Assembly: GCF_023101085.1 (NCBI RefSeq)
Contig: NZ_CP064703.1
Location: 7,316,001-7,380,000, forward strand
Direction of reading: 5' to 3'
Length of the DNA stretch: 64,000 nucleotides
From: Bradyrhizobium sp. 170
GTDB taxonomy: Bacteria > Pseudomonadota > Alphaproteobacteria > Rhizobiales > Xanthobacteraceae
In this document: one piece after another, positions 1 through 7,460 of the stretch
Layout: every line of letters begins with the position of its first letter
How positions within the stretch are numbered: the stretch's first letter is position 1
Notes under the pieces: generated by a model
Database searches by the model: none
Told to the model about the DNA's origin: nothing
Seen by the model: only the letters and a program-made list of their open reading frames with translations
Made by a program: the position numbers and the translations under genes

Positions 1-173
1 AATTGCCATTGCCCGTTAGCAGGGGCCTGGGTGGCGTCCCTTGTTGCACTGCAAAAGCGACCAGCATCCGCGATTGAAGATTGTGCCGGACCTGAGCAGG
101 CCGCGTCCAATTAACCTTCGCTATGTCTGCTTTCCTCGGAACGAAAGGCTCCGCTTCGGAGAGGCAGCAGCCT

Positions 174-254
174 TGTAGGATGGGTGGAGCGAAGCGATAC
201 CCATCAATGCCGGTTGCGAGACGATGGGTATCGCTGCGCTCCACCCATCCTACA
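174..254. repeat. REP-type palindrome, GTAGGATGGGT family
   Basis: The arms TGTAGGATGGGTGGAGCG and CGCTCCACCCATCCTACA are inverted around a central spacer, so the element can fold into a long hairpin. The same family recurs at 7375-7460, beside ppk2. It is intergenic and has no coding role that I can see. The 173 bases before it hold nothing I can support as a gene. Confidence 0.8.
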
Positions 255-263
255 ATTCAGAAT

Positions 264-770
264 ACGACTTCGCGATCTCGCGGCGCGTTGCGCCCGAGGT
301 TTGCCATCAACTTCCCGCCCTCGATGACAGAGGGCGCAGGGAAGACCGGGTGCGCGCCGCACCCGCGGTCTCGTGTGCAAAGTGCGCAACAGAAAACGCA
401 CACGAGCATACAGGTACAGCGGGAGCATCCCGGCCTTCCCTGCGCAATGGCTTTACGGCTTACTTCGAGCTCTCCCCGGTGAACGGCTTTCTTGCCACCG
501 TCGCCCTCAAGAAGCTTGCTTCTTGAGAACTTCATGCCAGCACCGCGACATCAGGACCACACGACTTCGCCGTACGCTTCCTGCGCGTACGTCTTGCGCA
601 TTCAGCGTCCACCGCATCTCACCGCACGTTCGTGACGATCGCGAGCGCCCCTCAATGGGTGAGACACGCGGAGTCAAACCACTGATTTGCCCGCCGTGTT
701 AAGCGGAATATTTTTGAATCCGGGACTTGACACAATTTCGGAAAATCAGAAGTGATTTGCCCGTCGTGTT
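264..770. repeat. Interspersed noncoding repeat, Bradyrhizobium type
   Basis: This stretch matches from memory a multicopy sequence scattered through Bradyrhizobium and related genomes. Recognisable blocks are the GAGGTTTGCCATCAACTTCC and CGCAGGGAAGACCGGGTGCG segments and the motif TGATTTGCCCG(C/T)CGTGTT, which occurs twice, at 683-700 and 753-770. Overlapping open frames in four reading frames are low-complexity and mutually inconsistent, so I read it as noncoding. Copy number cannot be tested here because no second copy lies in this window. Bases 771-954 beyond it hold no convincing gene. Confidence 0.5.
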
Positions 771-954
771 GATTTGTCGCAGACGTGTAATTGAAATTTC
801 GCTTGCGTACGACGCGAAGCACTTTGCAGATCCTAGGAATAGCCGCGGGCGCGTTCCCCGCAGTGTCGCCGCAACCATGCACTGGCGAAGATTACGCTCC
901 GCTAATCCATCCGACGCGGTGGAAGCGAGCGTTGGACGTCGTCGGCGCCGCCTT

Positions 955-1416
955 CTATTTCGTCGCCTCGTCGGTTATGTCGCTCAAGACCTTCGTGAAC
1001 GCCGCGTAGTTGGGCGGAGTGTCCAGTCCATGCCGCGGGTAGATTGTCTTATACAGATAGTCGGCCGAATTATACGACAGCCATATCTTGCCCTGATCAT
1101 CCTCCCAAACAAGAGCCTTCGGAGGATTGTCGATCGCCAGCAATGGCGTCTTTGCCATTACCGGTGTGCCAAGCTTGGGATTGCCGAAGATGACCACCGT
1201 GCGAGGGCGCATATCGATGCCGAATTTCTTTCCCGCAGCAGCGTGGTCGATTTCGGTGAACACAATGAACCCTGCGCCTTCTCTTGATTTCACCGCCGCC
1301 GCAAACCGCGAAATGGTATCCTTCACCGAGTGGTTGCTGGACTTGGTAATGATACCGTCGTCCGCCGAAGCCGGCGTCACAAATAGAAGTGCCAAGAAAA
1401 CGAAAATGAATTTCAT
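955..1416 (-). CDS. Secreted DUF302 domain protein
   Basis: The 153-residue product begins with a clear signal peptide (MKFIFVFLALLFVTPASA) and continues as one DUF302 domain, with the family's FTEIDHAAAG block and the VVIFGNPKLGTPVM segment. DUF302 proteins are small, often periplasmic, and of unsettled biochemical function; copies are common near thiol-redox or metal-stress genes. It lies about 100 bases downstream of the ccdA-like gene on the same strand, so it may belong to the same redox-related group. The start is supported by a GGGAGAAG ribosome-binding site just upstream of the ATG. Domain assignment is by recognition of sequence blocks. Confidence 0.8.
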   Translation of the reverse strand: MKFIFVFLALLFVTPASADDGIITKSSNHSVKDTISRFAAAVKSREGAGFIVFTEIDHAAAGKKFGIDMRPRTVVIFGNPKLGTPVMAKTPLLAIDNPPKALVWEDDQGKIWLSYNSADYLYKTIYPRHGLDTPPNYAAFTKVLSDITDEATK

Positions 1417-1515
1417 CGGACTTCTCCCAACCGGGTTTCAGACTTCAGGTAACCGACACCACCCTTCGCGTGCGACTTGCCAATATAGGCTTCACAGGCT
1501 TCTAGAAATAGGCTT

Positions 1516-2238
1516 CTAGAACCGCGTGGTCAGATTAGTCAGCCATTCCGGCGAAACTTCGACCAGGAGCGTTTCAAGCGCCTTGTCCGCTCCCGAGATG
1601 ACGAGCATGCCGACGACGAGAAGCAAAAGGCCGAGCACAAATTTCGTTCCGCTGCCGGCGGCTAACAATCGGCCACGCCAGCGCGCCATCGTTTCCCGGG
1701 AGAGCCATCCCAGCCCCAGCAGTGGCAATGCCGCGCCGATGCCAAACGCAAACATCGTCAGCGCTACCTGACCAAGATCCGTGCCTTGAGCGGCAAGCAA
1801 GGACGCTGCTCCAAGTGTCGGCCCCACGCATGGGCTCCATACCGCTCCCAGGAGCACCCCGATCCAAAACTGTCCAGCAACGCCATCCGCGCGGCTCGTG
1901 ACCAACCTGCTATCGGCCCAATTCCCGATTGGGCCCGCTGCAACCGCGATCTGCGCCTGTAACCGCGGAACGACAAGCACGATGCCGACAAGCATGATCA
2001 GCGTCGCCGCGACGTAGCGCAGCCGGTCGGCATCCAATCCGATCGAGTGGCTGGCCGTCGCCAGAAATAATCCGATGCCAACAAACGAGAGGCACAACCC
2101 GGCAGCAAGCGCCAAAGGTCCCTGACGATGACTGGATGCCGCGGCACCCAGGACGATTGGAAGTATCGGTAGCACGCAAGGTGAAAGGATCGAAAGGATT
2201 CCTGCGAGAAACGCCAAAAACGTACTGCCGATCGTCAT
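1516..2238 (-). CDS. ccdA: CcdA/DsbD-type thiol-disulfide transport membrane protein
   Basis: A 240-residue polytopic membrane protein of the CcdA family, which carries electrons from cytoplasmic thioredoxin across the inner membrane to periplasmic thiol proteins or the cytochrome c maturation pathway. The two conserved cysteines sit in the typical settings, LSPCVLPILP in the first membrane helix and WSPCVGPTLG in the middle of the protein. The open frame extends 50 codons further upstream, but that extension is arginine-rich and unlike the family; I chose the ATG before TIGSTFLAFL, which has GGAGATGG upstream. It lies 179 bases after a secreted thioredoxin gene, its likely partner. Confidence 0.87.
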   Translation of the reverse strand: MTIGSTFLAFLAGILSILSPCVLPILPIVLGAAASSHRQGPLALAAGLCLSFVGIGLFLATASHSIGLDADRLRYVAATLIMLVGIVLVVPRLQAQIAVAAGPIGNWADSRLVTSRADGVAGQFWIGVLLGAVWSPCVGPTLGAASLLAAQGTDLGQVALTMFAFGIGAALPLLGLGWLSRETMARWRGRLLAAGSGTKFVLGLLLLVVGMLVISGADKALETLLVEVSPEWLTNLTTRF

Positions 2239-2417
2239 CGCCGGTATCCCATCTCCAAGCCGACTTTTGCCGGCACGTTCATGCCTGTCTTCGCGCCACT
2301 TGGTGCGCACCAGGACAGCGCCATGCAAGCCCTCCCGCGATCGCGCCTCGTCGCGAGACCAAACCCAATGGCGTGCGCGGGTCGCCACGGCTTACGCCAA
2401 TAGGCTGGACGACGAAA

Positions 2418-2810
2418 TCAGATGGCTTTCCCGACCGTGGCGAAGATCGAGTCCCGATTTGTATCGCCGACCGAACGGGCCGCTTCCTTGTCGCCCTTGA
2501 AGGCAATCAGGGTCGATTGCGCGCGGACGCCGAACCGACTGAGCAAATCCTTCTGGCTGTCGAAATCGATGACGAAATAGACGAGATCCTTGAACTTTGG
2601 ATCGGCCCTTAGATCGCTCAGGATCGGCGCCTGTGCCTTGCAGGTCGGACACCACGGCGCATGGACCGCAATCAGAATTGGCTTGCCAGCTTTCTGAGCC
2701 GCGGCGAAGGCCCTGGCATCGAACGCATGCGCGTTAACCGCGAACGCCGGCGAAGCGGCGAGCGTTCCGGCAACAAACACGGCTCCAAGAATGGATCGGC
2801 GGGTCAGCAT
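2418..2810 (-). CDS. Secreted thioredoxin-family protein
   Basis: 130 residues. An N-terminal export signal with an arginine pair (MLTRRSILGAVFVAGTLAAS) is followed by a thioredoxin fold with the redox motif WCPTC (Cys54 and Cys57). The family reduces or exchanges disulfides; here the export signal puts it in the periplasm, where the adjacent CcdA-like protein could keep it reduced. The ATG follows AAGGAGA at good spacing. A possible ECF sigma promoter sits about 30-55 bases upstream, next to a broken ECF sigma gene on the other strand. The C-terminal half is less conserved, so a more specific role (for example DsbE-like or SoxW-like) cannot be chosen. Confidence 0.85.
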   Translation of the reverse strand: MLTRRSILGAVFVAGTLAASPAFAVNAHAFDARAFAAAQKAGKPILIAVHAPWCPTCKAQAPILSDLRADPKFKDLVYFVIDFDSQKDLLSRFGVRAQSTLIAFKGDKEAARSVGDTNRDSIFATVGKAI

Positions 2811-2838
2811 GGCATTCTCCTTGTTGATCTGGATGAAC

Positions 2839-2864
2839 TTCGTTTCGGAGGCCGCAAACGTTAC
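2839..2864 (-). promoter_or_regulatory. Possible ECF sigma promoter for the thioredoxin gene
   Basis: Read on the minus strand, GTAACG and CGAA are separated by exactly 16 bases, ending about 29 bases before the thioredoxin ATG. This resembles the GTAACC-N16-CGAA motif described for SigF-type ECF factors of Caulobacter. The match is short and the assignment is inference; its appeal is the position and the ECF sigma remnant next door. Confidence 0.4.
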
Positions 2865-3013
2865 GCGCCCGCACCCGCAGCGGCATGTATTTCGCAGGGC
2901 TCAAGACTGGAGGTTCGAGGCAGCCGGGGCAAAGGCTAGCGGCCAGGCGAAAAATTCTTACCTGTCGTGGCCGGACGGGCGGGTGTATCCAGACCGGGCA
3001 TCGGGTCAGGAGA

Positions 3014-3280
3014 ATGAGCCCTCGGATGCCGGGTTGCAGTAAGGAAAATCCCCCATATTCCGAGACTTCCAGGCCGACGCTGGTTCGTACGCCTGCGTCG
3101 ATCACCGGGCAGGGTTCCCGCGGGCAATGGTCGGCGCTCATGGCACGTGCCCAGGACGGCGACCGCGAGGCCTATTGCACCCTGCTCACGGAAGTTGAGC
3201 CCTATGTCCGGTCGATCGCCATCAAGTATCTGGGATCGTCGAGCGATCTCGAAGATGCGGTCCAGGACGTGCTGACGTGA
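3014..3280 (+). pseudogene. Truncated ECF RNA polymerase sigma factor
   Basis: The residues from about 3128 onward (WSALMARAQDGDREAYCTLL, then VEPYVRSIAIKYLG and LEDAVQDVL) are the sigma region 2 of an ECF factor. The frame stops at 3280 just after the DAVQDVL motif, so the rest of region 2 and all of region 4, needed for -35 recognition, are missing. A REP palindrome begins 9 bases later and leuA follows on the other strand, so the 3' part appears deleted. The start is uncertain: ATGs at 3014 and 3026 both follow AGGAGA. A full-length family member is usually about 170-200 residues; here fewer than 90 remain. Confidence 0.75.
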
Positions 3281-3289
3281 GTTACCGAC

Positions 3290-3390
3290 GTCATTCCGGG
3301 GCGATGCGTAGCATCGAACCCCAATGTGCAATTGCACATTGGGGAATCTCGAGATTCCGGGTCTGGTCCTGCGGACCATCCCGGAATGAC
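3290..3390. repeat. REP-type palindrome, GTCATTCCGGG family
   Basis: Outer arms GTCATTCCGGG and CCCGGAATGAC enclose a perfect 26-bp palindrome at 3319-3344 centred on GTGCAATTGCAC and further short hairpins. It lies between the sigma-factor remnant and the leuA stop codon and could also act as a transcript-end structure for leuA. A degraded relative with GATGCGCAATTGCGCATC occurs at 26327-26344. Confidence 0.8.
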
Positions 3391-3399
3391 GCGGCGCCG

Positions 3400-4959
3400 T
3401 CAGCCCGCCACTGCCGCCGGCATGTCGCGCTGGTGCTTCATGACGATCTTGTTGAGCGCGCCGAGATAGGCCTTGGCCGAAGCCACCAGCGTATCCGGAT
3501 CGGCCCCCTTCGACGTCATCGAGCGACCTTCATGGGCGAGCCGTACCGACACTTCGGCTTGCGCGTCGGTGCCTTCGGTGACGGCGTGGACCTGATAGAG
3601 CTCCAGCTTGGCCTCGTGCGGCACCAGCGCCTTGATGCAATTGAAGACCGCATCGACCGGACCGTTGCCTTCAGCTTCCTCGATCTTCATCTGGCCTTCG
3701 ACGTCGAGCTTCATGGTCGCGCGCTGCGGGCCATGGGTGCCGGCGATGACCGTCAGCGAGACCAGCTTGATGCGGTCATGCGAGGCCGCGATCTCCTGAT
3801 CGACCAGCGCCTCGATGTCCTCGTCGTAGATGTCCTTCTTGCGATCGGCCAGCGCCTTCATCCGCACGAAGGCGTCTTCCAGCTGGTTGGCGCCGAGCTT
3901 GTAGCCCATCTCCTCCAGCTTATGCACGAAGGCATGTCGGCCGGAATGCTTACCGAGCACCAGCGATGACTTCTTCAGGCCGATCATCTCGGGCCGCATG
4001 ATCTCGTAGGTCGATGCGTCCTTCAGCACGCCGTCCTGATGGATGCCGCTTTCATGCGCGAACGCGTTGCGGCCGACGATCGCCTTGTTGTACTGCACCG
4101 GGAACGAGGTCGCCGCCGATACCAGTTTCGATGCCCGCGTCAGCATGGTGGTGTCGATCCTGTTCCACCACGGAAACACGTCGTTGCGGACGTTGATCGC
4201 CATCACGACTTCTTCCAGCGCGGCATTGCCTGCCCGCTCGCCGATGCCGTTGACGGTGCATTCGATCTGCCGCGCGCCGCCTGCGATGCCGGCCAGCGAA
4301 TTCGCCACCGCCATGCCGAGGTCGTTATGGCAATGCACGGAGAAGACCGCCTTGTCGGAATTCGGCACCCGCTCGATCAGCGTGCGCATGAACCTGGTGT
4401 ATTCCTCCGGCACGGTGTAGCCGACCGTGTCAGGGATGTTGACCGTGGTGGCGCCGGCCTTGATGACGGCCTCGACGATCCGGCAGAGATAATCCATCTC
4501 GCTGCGGGTGCCGTCTTCGGCCGACCATTCGACGTCGTCGATCTGGTTGCGCGCGCGGGTGACGTTGGCGATCGAGAGCTCCATCACCTGCTCCGGCGTC
4601 ATGTTCAGCTTGACGCGCATGTGCAGCGGCGAGGTGGCGATCACGGTGTGGACGCGGCCGCGCCTGGCGAACTTCACCGCCTCCGCGCAGCGGTCGATGT
4701 CCTTGGGGTTGGCGCGCGACAGGCCGGCGATGACGGCGTTCTTGGAGCGGCGGGCGATCTCGCTGACCGCCTGGAAGTCGCCTTCGGAGGTGATCGGAAA
4801 GCCGGCCTCGATGACGTCGACACCCATGTCGTCCAGCATTTCGGCGATCTCGAGCTTTTCCTCGAACGTCATGGTCGCGCCCGGGCACTGCTCGCCGTCG
4901 CGCAGGGTGGTGTCGAATACGATGACGCGGTCCTTTTCGGACTTGTTGGCGGTGGTCAT
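3400..4959 (-). CDS. leuA: 2-isopropylmalate synthase
   Basis: The 519-residue product condenses acetyl-CoA with 2-oxoisovalerate, the first committed step of leucine synthesis, in the cytoplasm. The N-terminal TIM barrel starts with the family signature FDTTLRDGEQCPGATM, metal-binding HCHNDLGMA is present, and the C-terminal third carries the LeuA regulatory domain involved in leucine feedback inhibition (HAVTEGTDAQAEVSV region). The length fits the type 1 enzyme. The ATG has AAAGGA about ten bases upstream. A 40-codon leucine-rich leader peptide lies 104 bases before the start, so expression is probably set by leucine-tRNA supply. The upstream gene is unrelated. Confidence 0.97.
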   Translation of the reverse strand: MTTANKSEKDRVIVFDTTLRDGEQCPGATMTFEEKLEIAEMLDDMGVDVIEAGFPITSEGDFQAVSEIARRSKNAVIAGLSRANPKDIDRCAEAVKFARRGRVHTVIATSPLHMRVKLNMTPEQVMELSIANVTRARNQIDDVEWSAEDGTRSEMDYLCRIVEAVIKAGATTVNIPDTVGYTVPEEYTRFMRTLIERVPNSDKAVFSVHCHNDLGMAVANSLAGIAGGARQIECTVNGIGERAGNAALEEVVMAINVRNDVFPWWNRIDTTMLTRASKLVSAATSFPVQYNKAIVGRNAFAHESGIHQDGVLKDASTYEIMRPEMIGLKKSSLVLGKHSGRHAFVHKLEEMGYKLGANQLEDAFVRMKALADRKKDIYDEDIEALVDQEIAASHDRIKLVSLTVIAGTHGPQRATMKLDVEGQMKIEEAEGNGPVDAVFNCIKALVPHEAKLELYQVHAVTEGTDAQAEVSVRLAHEGRSMTSKGADPDTLVASAKAYLGALNKIVMKHQRDMPAAVAG

Positions 4960-5027
4960 TTTTCGAAGTTCCTTTGGGTCGTGCGCCGGTTCAATGGGCG
5001 CTGAAGGGTCTGGTGATCTCGTGCGAA

Positions 5028-5070
5028 CCCCTGAGTGCCCAGGCGCAAACGCCCAGACGGCCCTCAGGGG
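5028..5070 (-). promoter_or_regulatory. leuA leader hairpin
   Basis: In the leuA leader RNA the arms CCCCTGAG and CTCAGGGG pair around a 27-base interior that can form a smaller GGCG/CGCC stem. The first arm contains the stop codon of the leader peptide (5064-5066), so a ribosome ending translation there would cover it and prevent pairing. No run of U follows the second arm, so a classical intrinsic terminator is not evident; the element might act as a pause, a Rho-related signal or a translation control. Confidence 0.6.
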
Positions 5071-5186
5071 CCGATAAGAAGCAGAAGCCCGCCAAGAAGG
5101 AGGGTGGGCGCGGACGCAGCCGGACGCGCGGGGGCAGCCTTGGCCGCTCCACCCCGAACTCCGTACTTTTTGCTGCGAATCAGCAT
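5064..5186 (-). CDS. Leucine leader peptide of leuA
   Basis: A 40-codon frame (ATG at 5186, TGA at 5064) with AAAGGG seven bases before the start. Its C-terminus is TLLLGGLLLLIGP: seven leucine codons packed within nine positions right before the stop. This is the arrangement expected of a transcription-attenuation leader that senses charged leucyl-tRNA, and leucine leaders upstream of leuA have been predicted in alphaproteobacteria. The rest is alanine- and arginine-rich with no domain. Position, leucine run and the hairpin overlapping the stop together make the call firm, although the exact RNA switch is not clear. Confidence 0.85.
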   Translation of the reverse strand: MLIRSKKYGVRGGAAKAAPARPAASAPTLLLGGLLLLIGP

Positions 5187-5356
5187 TGCCAGACCCTTTG
5201 GACGGCCAAATCCTCAGCCAAAACCATTGACGGTTCGTTGCCGGGACGGCGTTCCGGGCCTGTTCTAGACGAATTTTGCGGCTGGCCGCAATGCCAAAAG
5301 ATGGTCAGGATGGGTGACCCAATGGGTCAGCTCCCAGGCACCGAGCAGTGCCAATC

Positions 5357-5947
5357 CTAGCAGCCGCGCCTCACCTCAGCGTGCTGCCTCCGCGGCTTGG
5401 CGCGAAGGCTCGATGGCGAGCGGCCATACAGATCGGCGAAGGCGGCGTTGAAGCGGCGGACGCTGCCGAAGCCCGCGCGGAAGGCGATCTCCGTCATCGT
5501 GTCGTCGGTGGTGTCGAGCAGCCGCTTGGCGCGCTGGACGCGGCGCGTGGTCGCGACCTGCTGCGGGCTTGCGCCGACATGGCGTTCGAACAGGCGGGCG
5601 AGATGGCGCGAGGTGATCCCGAGTTTCTCCGCCAATGCGTCGACCGAGCCTCGCTCCAGCGCGCCGCGGTCGATCAATTTCAGCGCGCGCGCAACCGTGG
5701 AGCGCGTGCCGTTCCAGGCCGGGCAGAACGGAGCGGTCTCCGGGCGGCAGCGCAGGCACGGCCTGTACCCCGCCACCTCGGCGGCAGCGGCCGTCGGGTA
5801 ATAGGTGACGTTGCGCGTCAGCGGGTGCTTCACCGGGCAGACCGGGCGGCAATAGATCCGCGTGGTCCGCACCGCGGTGAAGAAACGGCCGTCGTAGCGC
5901 GCGTCACGCCGCAGCCGTGCGGCATTGCAGACATCGAAACTCAGCAT
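5357..5947 (-). CDS. AdaA-like methylphosphotriester-sensing AraC regulator
   Basis: 196 residues in two parts. Residues 1-75 form the zinc-binding Ada domain, with Cys33, Cys37, Cys64 and Cys67 spaced like Cys38/42/69/72 of E. coli Ada; the first would accept methyl groups from DNA phosphotriesters. Residues 90-185 are an AraC-type double helix-turn-helix (ALAEKLGITSRHLARLFERH and IAFRAGFGSVRRFNAAF). Neither an O6-methylguanine methyltransferase nor an AlkA glycosylase domain follows, so it is the regulator half only, like Bacillus AdaA. Methylation would be expected to switch it into an activator of alkylation repair genes. No repair gene is adjacent; the target is unknown. Confidence 0.88.
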   Translation of the reverse strand: MLSFDVCNAARLRRDARYDGRFFTAVRTTRIYCRPVCPVKHPLTRNVTYYPTAAAAEVAGYRPCLRCRPETAPFCPAWNGTRSTVARALKLIDRGALERGSVDALAEKLGITSRHLARLFERHVGASPQQVATTRRVQRAKRLLDTTDDTMTEIAFRAGFGSVRRFNAAFADLYGRSPSSLRAKPRRQHAEVRRGC

Positions 5948-6077
5948 TCTCGAATTCTAGCGCATCGCGCAACGGAGGAAAGCGGCGCGGATGATGAGGT
6001 CCGATTCCGGCCAGCGGCAACGGCAGGACCGGCCTAGATGAGGGACGATTGTTTCACTCTTCAACGAAGGTCAAACC

Positions 6078-6503
6078 ATGGATCATCCGACAGCCAAAGA
6101 CGTCGTCCTCAACGCCTGGAAAACATTTTCGACGCGCGACGCCGGCCAGATCGCCCCCCTCTTCACGCCGGACGCCGAGTGGATCGCGCCGGCCCGCAAC
6201 GCAACGGCGGTGGCGCTGGCGCATACCGACCACATGATCGGGCCCGACCAGATCGCACGCTTCATCGCCTCCGAGATGCACCGCCTGTTCTCAGGGATAG
6301 ATATCTCGTTCCGCGCCGTCCATGCCGATGGCGACACGGTGATCATTGAAGAGCGGATGCGGGCCACGCTTCCGGAAGGACGGCCGTATGACAACGACTA
6401 CTGCTTCATCTTTGTCGTCGCCGGCGGCCGCATCAAGCAGGTTCGCGAATACATGGACACGCGAAAAGGCTGGCAGATGGTTTTCGGGGAGGCCGCGGCG
6501 TGA
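6078..6503 (+). CDS. SnoaL-like / NTF2-fold protein
   Basis: 141 residues with the cone-shaped NTF2-like fold typical of SnoaL-related proteins: the helical start (KDVVLNAWKTFSTRDAGQIA), the FTPDAEWIAPA strand, and the alternating strands RMRATLPEGRPYDNDYCFIF and GRIKQVREYMDT. Members include small polyketide cyclases, ketosteroid-isomerase-like enzymes and many proteins of unknown function; no neighbouring biosynthetic gene points to a substrate. The start ATG lies after GAAGGTC. It stands alone, flanked by the AdaA-like gene on the other strand and a REP half-element at 6529. Confidence 0.75.
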   Translation: MDHPTAKDVVLNAWKTFSTRDAGQIAPLFTPDAEWIAPARNATAVALAHTDHMIGPDQIARFIASEMHRLFSGIDISFRAVHADGDTVIIEERMRATLPEGRPYDNDYCFIFVVAGGRIKQVREYMDTRKGWQMVFGEAAA

Positions 6504-6528
6504 CGCACCGGCGCGCCTTCAGAGCCGC

Positions 6529-6556
6529 AGGGTGGGCAAAGCGCAGCGTGCCCACC
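6529..6556. repeat. REP half-element, AGGGTGGGCAAAG family
   Basis: The short imperfect palindrome AGGGTGGGCAAAGCGCAGCG plus TGCCCACC lies 25 bases after the SnoaL-like stop codon. It belongs to the family that flanks the RAYT transposase at 22.0-22.5 kb. Confidence 0.75.
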
Positions 6557-7266
6557 TTCTTTCGCTGGCCATGACAGCTTAGGGGCACGGTGCGTTCATA
6601 GTCGATGAACTGCCACGGATTCAATTGCTACAGAAGATCGCCTCTCCCCCTCCGCCAATGCCCTCGGCGGCGACATCGCCAAGCTGTGGAAGCGTTTTCC
6701 CGGCGCGTTGTGGATGGCGCCGGAGATCCAAACGCACACGAGCGGGCGTTCATGAGTCATGGTGAAGCATGGCAGGCAAAAATATCGCAGTGACGACGAA
6801 TAATTATATCTCAAGGTCGAAACCCGGACTTCGTTGACCACTGTGGCCGCCCGATTCGCTATGATTCCCGTGTCGCGGGGATCGAGAACGGAATTCCTCG
6901 AGTCAGTGTTATTTCTCGCGGTCGCGGCAGGGGCGACGATCGTGAAAGCCGATGAGGGGCGCCGAGATGCCCGCTGTGGGCGGTGCCTGCAGCGGGCAGC
7001 TTGAGCCAAGTGGTTCAGCATGGCATCGATTAGATTGACAACCATCAACATCCGCAAGTTTGGATTGAAGCCGCGCCCGGCCAAGCCAACCACCTGGCAT
7101 CTACGGCGGGTCATCATGCCGAGACGCAGCATTACCGGCCGGCTGGTGCGCGGACAGGTTTGGCGACGCCACAACGGCCGTCGCTGGTTGTACAAAAAAT
7201 TTGTCGCATAGCGGTCGCAGTCGACGATGACGATCTCGCCGGGACGATGGTCGAGCAAGTAGCCTT
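6557..7266. other. Intergenic stretch with two weak small reading frames
   Basis: About 700 bases without a recognised gene. On the plus strand 6861-7004 encodes 47 residues with a hydrophobic, signal-like segment (FLESVLFLAVAAGATIVKA), and 7020-7211 encodes 63 very basic residues (ending GRRWLYKKFVA). Neither has a convincing ribosome-binding site and I recognise neither. A 248-codon minus-strand frame at 6596-7342 crosses REP sequence and has no family features, so I treat it as spurious. The stretch may be decayed coding sequence. Confidence 0.35.
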
Positions 7267-7351
7267 GTAGCCCGGATGAGCGGAGCGATATCCGGGGACG
7301 GTGCCAGACACCCGCGACGGCCCCGCATATCGCTCCGCTCATGCGGGCTAC
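7267..7351. repeat. REP-type palindrome, GTAGCCCGGATG family
   Basis: Arms GTAGCCCGGATGAGCGGAGC and GCTCCGCTCATGCGGGCTAC are inverted around a short centre. A second member of the family lies at 39014-39096, next to miaA. Confidence 0.78.
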
Positions 7352-7374
7352 GGGCTACGAATGGGTCACTCCCC

Positions 7375-7460
7375 GTAGGATGGGTAGAGCGCAGCGAAAC
7401 CCATCGCTCGCCGTCGCCGGGAATGGCATGATGGGTTTCGCTGCGCTCTACCCATCCTAC
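7375..7460. repeat. REP-type palindrome overlapping the ppk2 stop codon
   Basis: Inverted arms GTAGGATGGGTAGAGCGCAG and CTGCGCTCTACCCATCCTAC, same family as 174-254. The TAG stop of ppk2 (7457-7459) is formed by the right-hand end of this repeat, so the repeat supplies the end of the gene and may stabilise or terminate the mRNA of the liv-ppk2 transcript. Confidence 0.8.

Noticed and set aside
123..702. Several overlapping frames of 75-120 codons
   Set aside because: They lie in a palindrome and a dispersed repeat, conflict with one another and show no codon structure.
791..1009. A 72-codon plus-strand frame partly opposite the DUF302 gene
   Set aside because: A hydrophobic stretch gave it some appeal, but it overlaps a well-supported gene and has no ribosome-binding site or relatives that I recognise.
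4039..5004. A 321-codon frame opposite leuA
   Set aside because: It runs antisense to conserved LeuA coding and into its leader; no protein features.
5028..5070. Calling the leuA hairpin a standard intrinsic terminator
   Set aside because: There is no U run after the second arm, so I list it as a regulatory hairpin only.
6596..7342. A 248-codon minus-strand frame
   Set aside because: It spans REP sequence and noncoding stretches, has no start signal and no family likeness.
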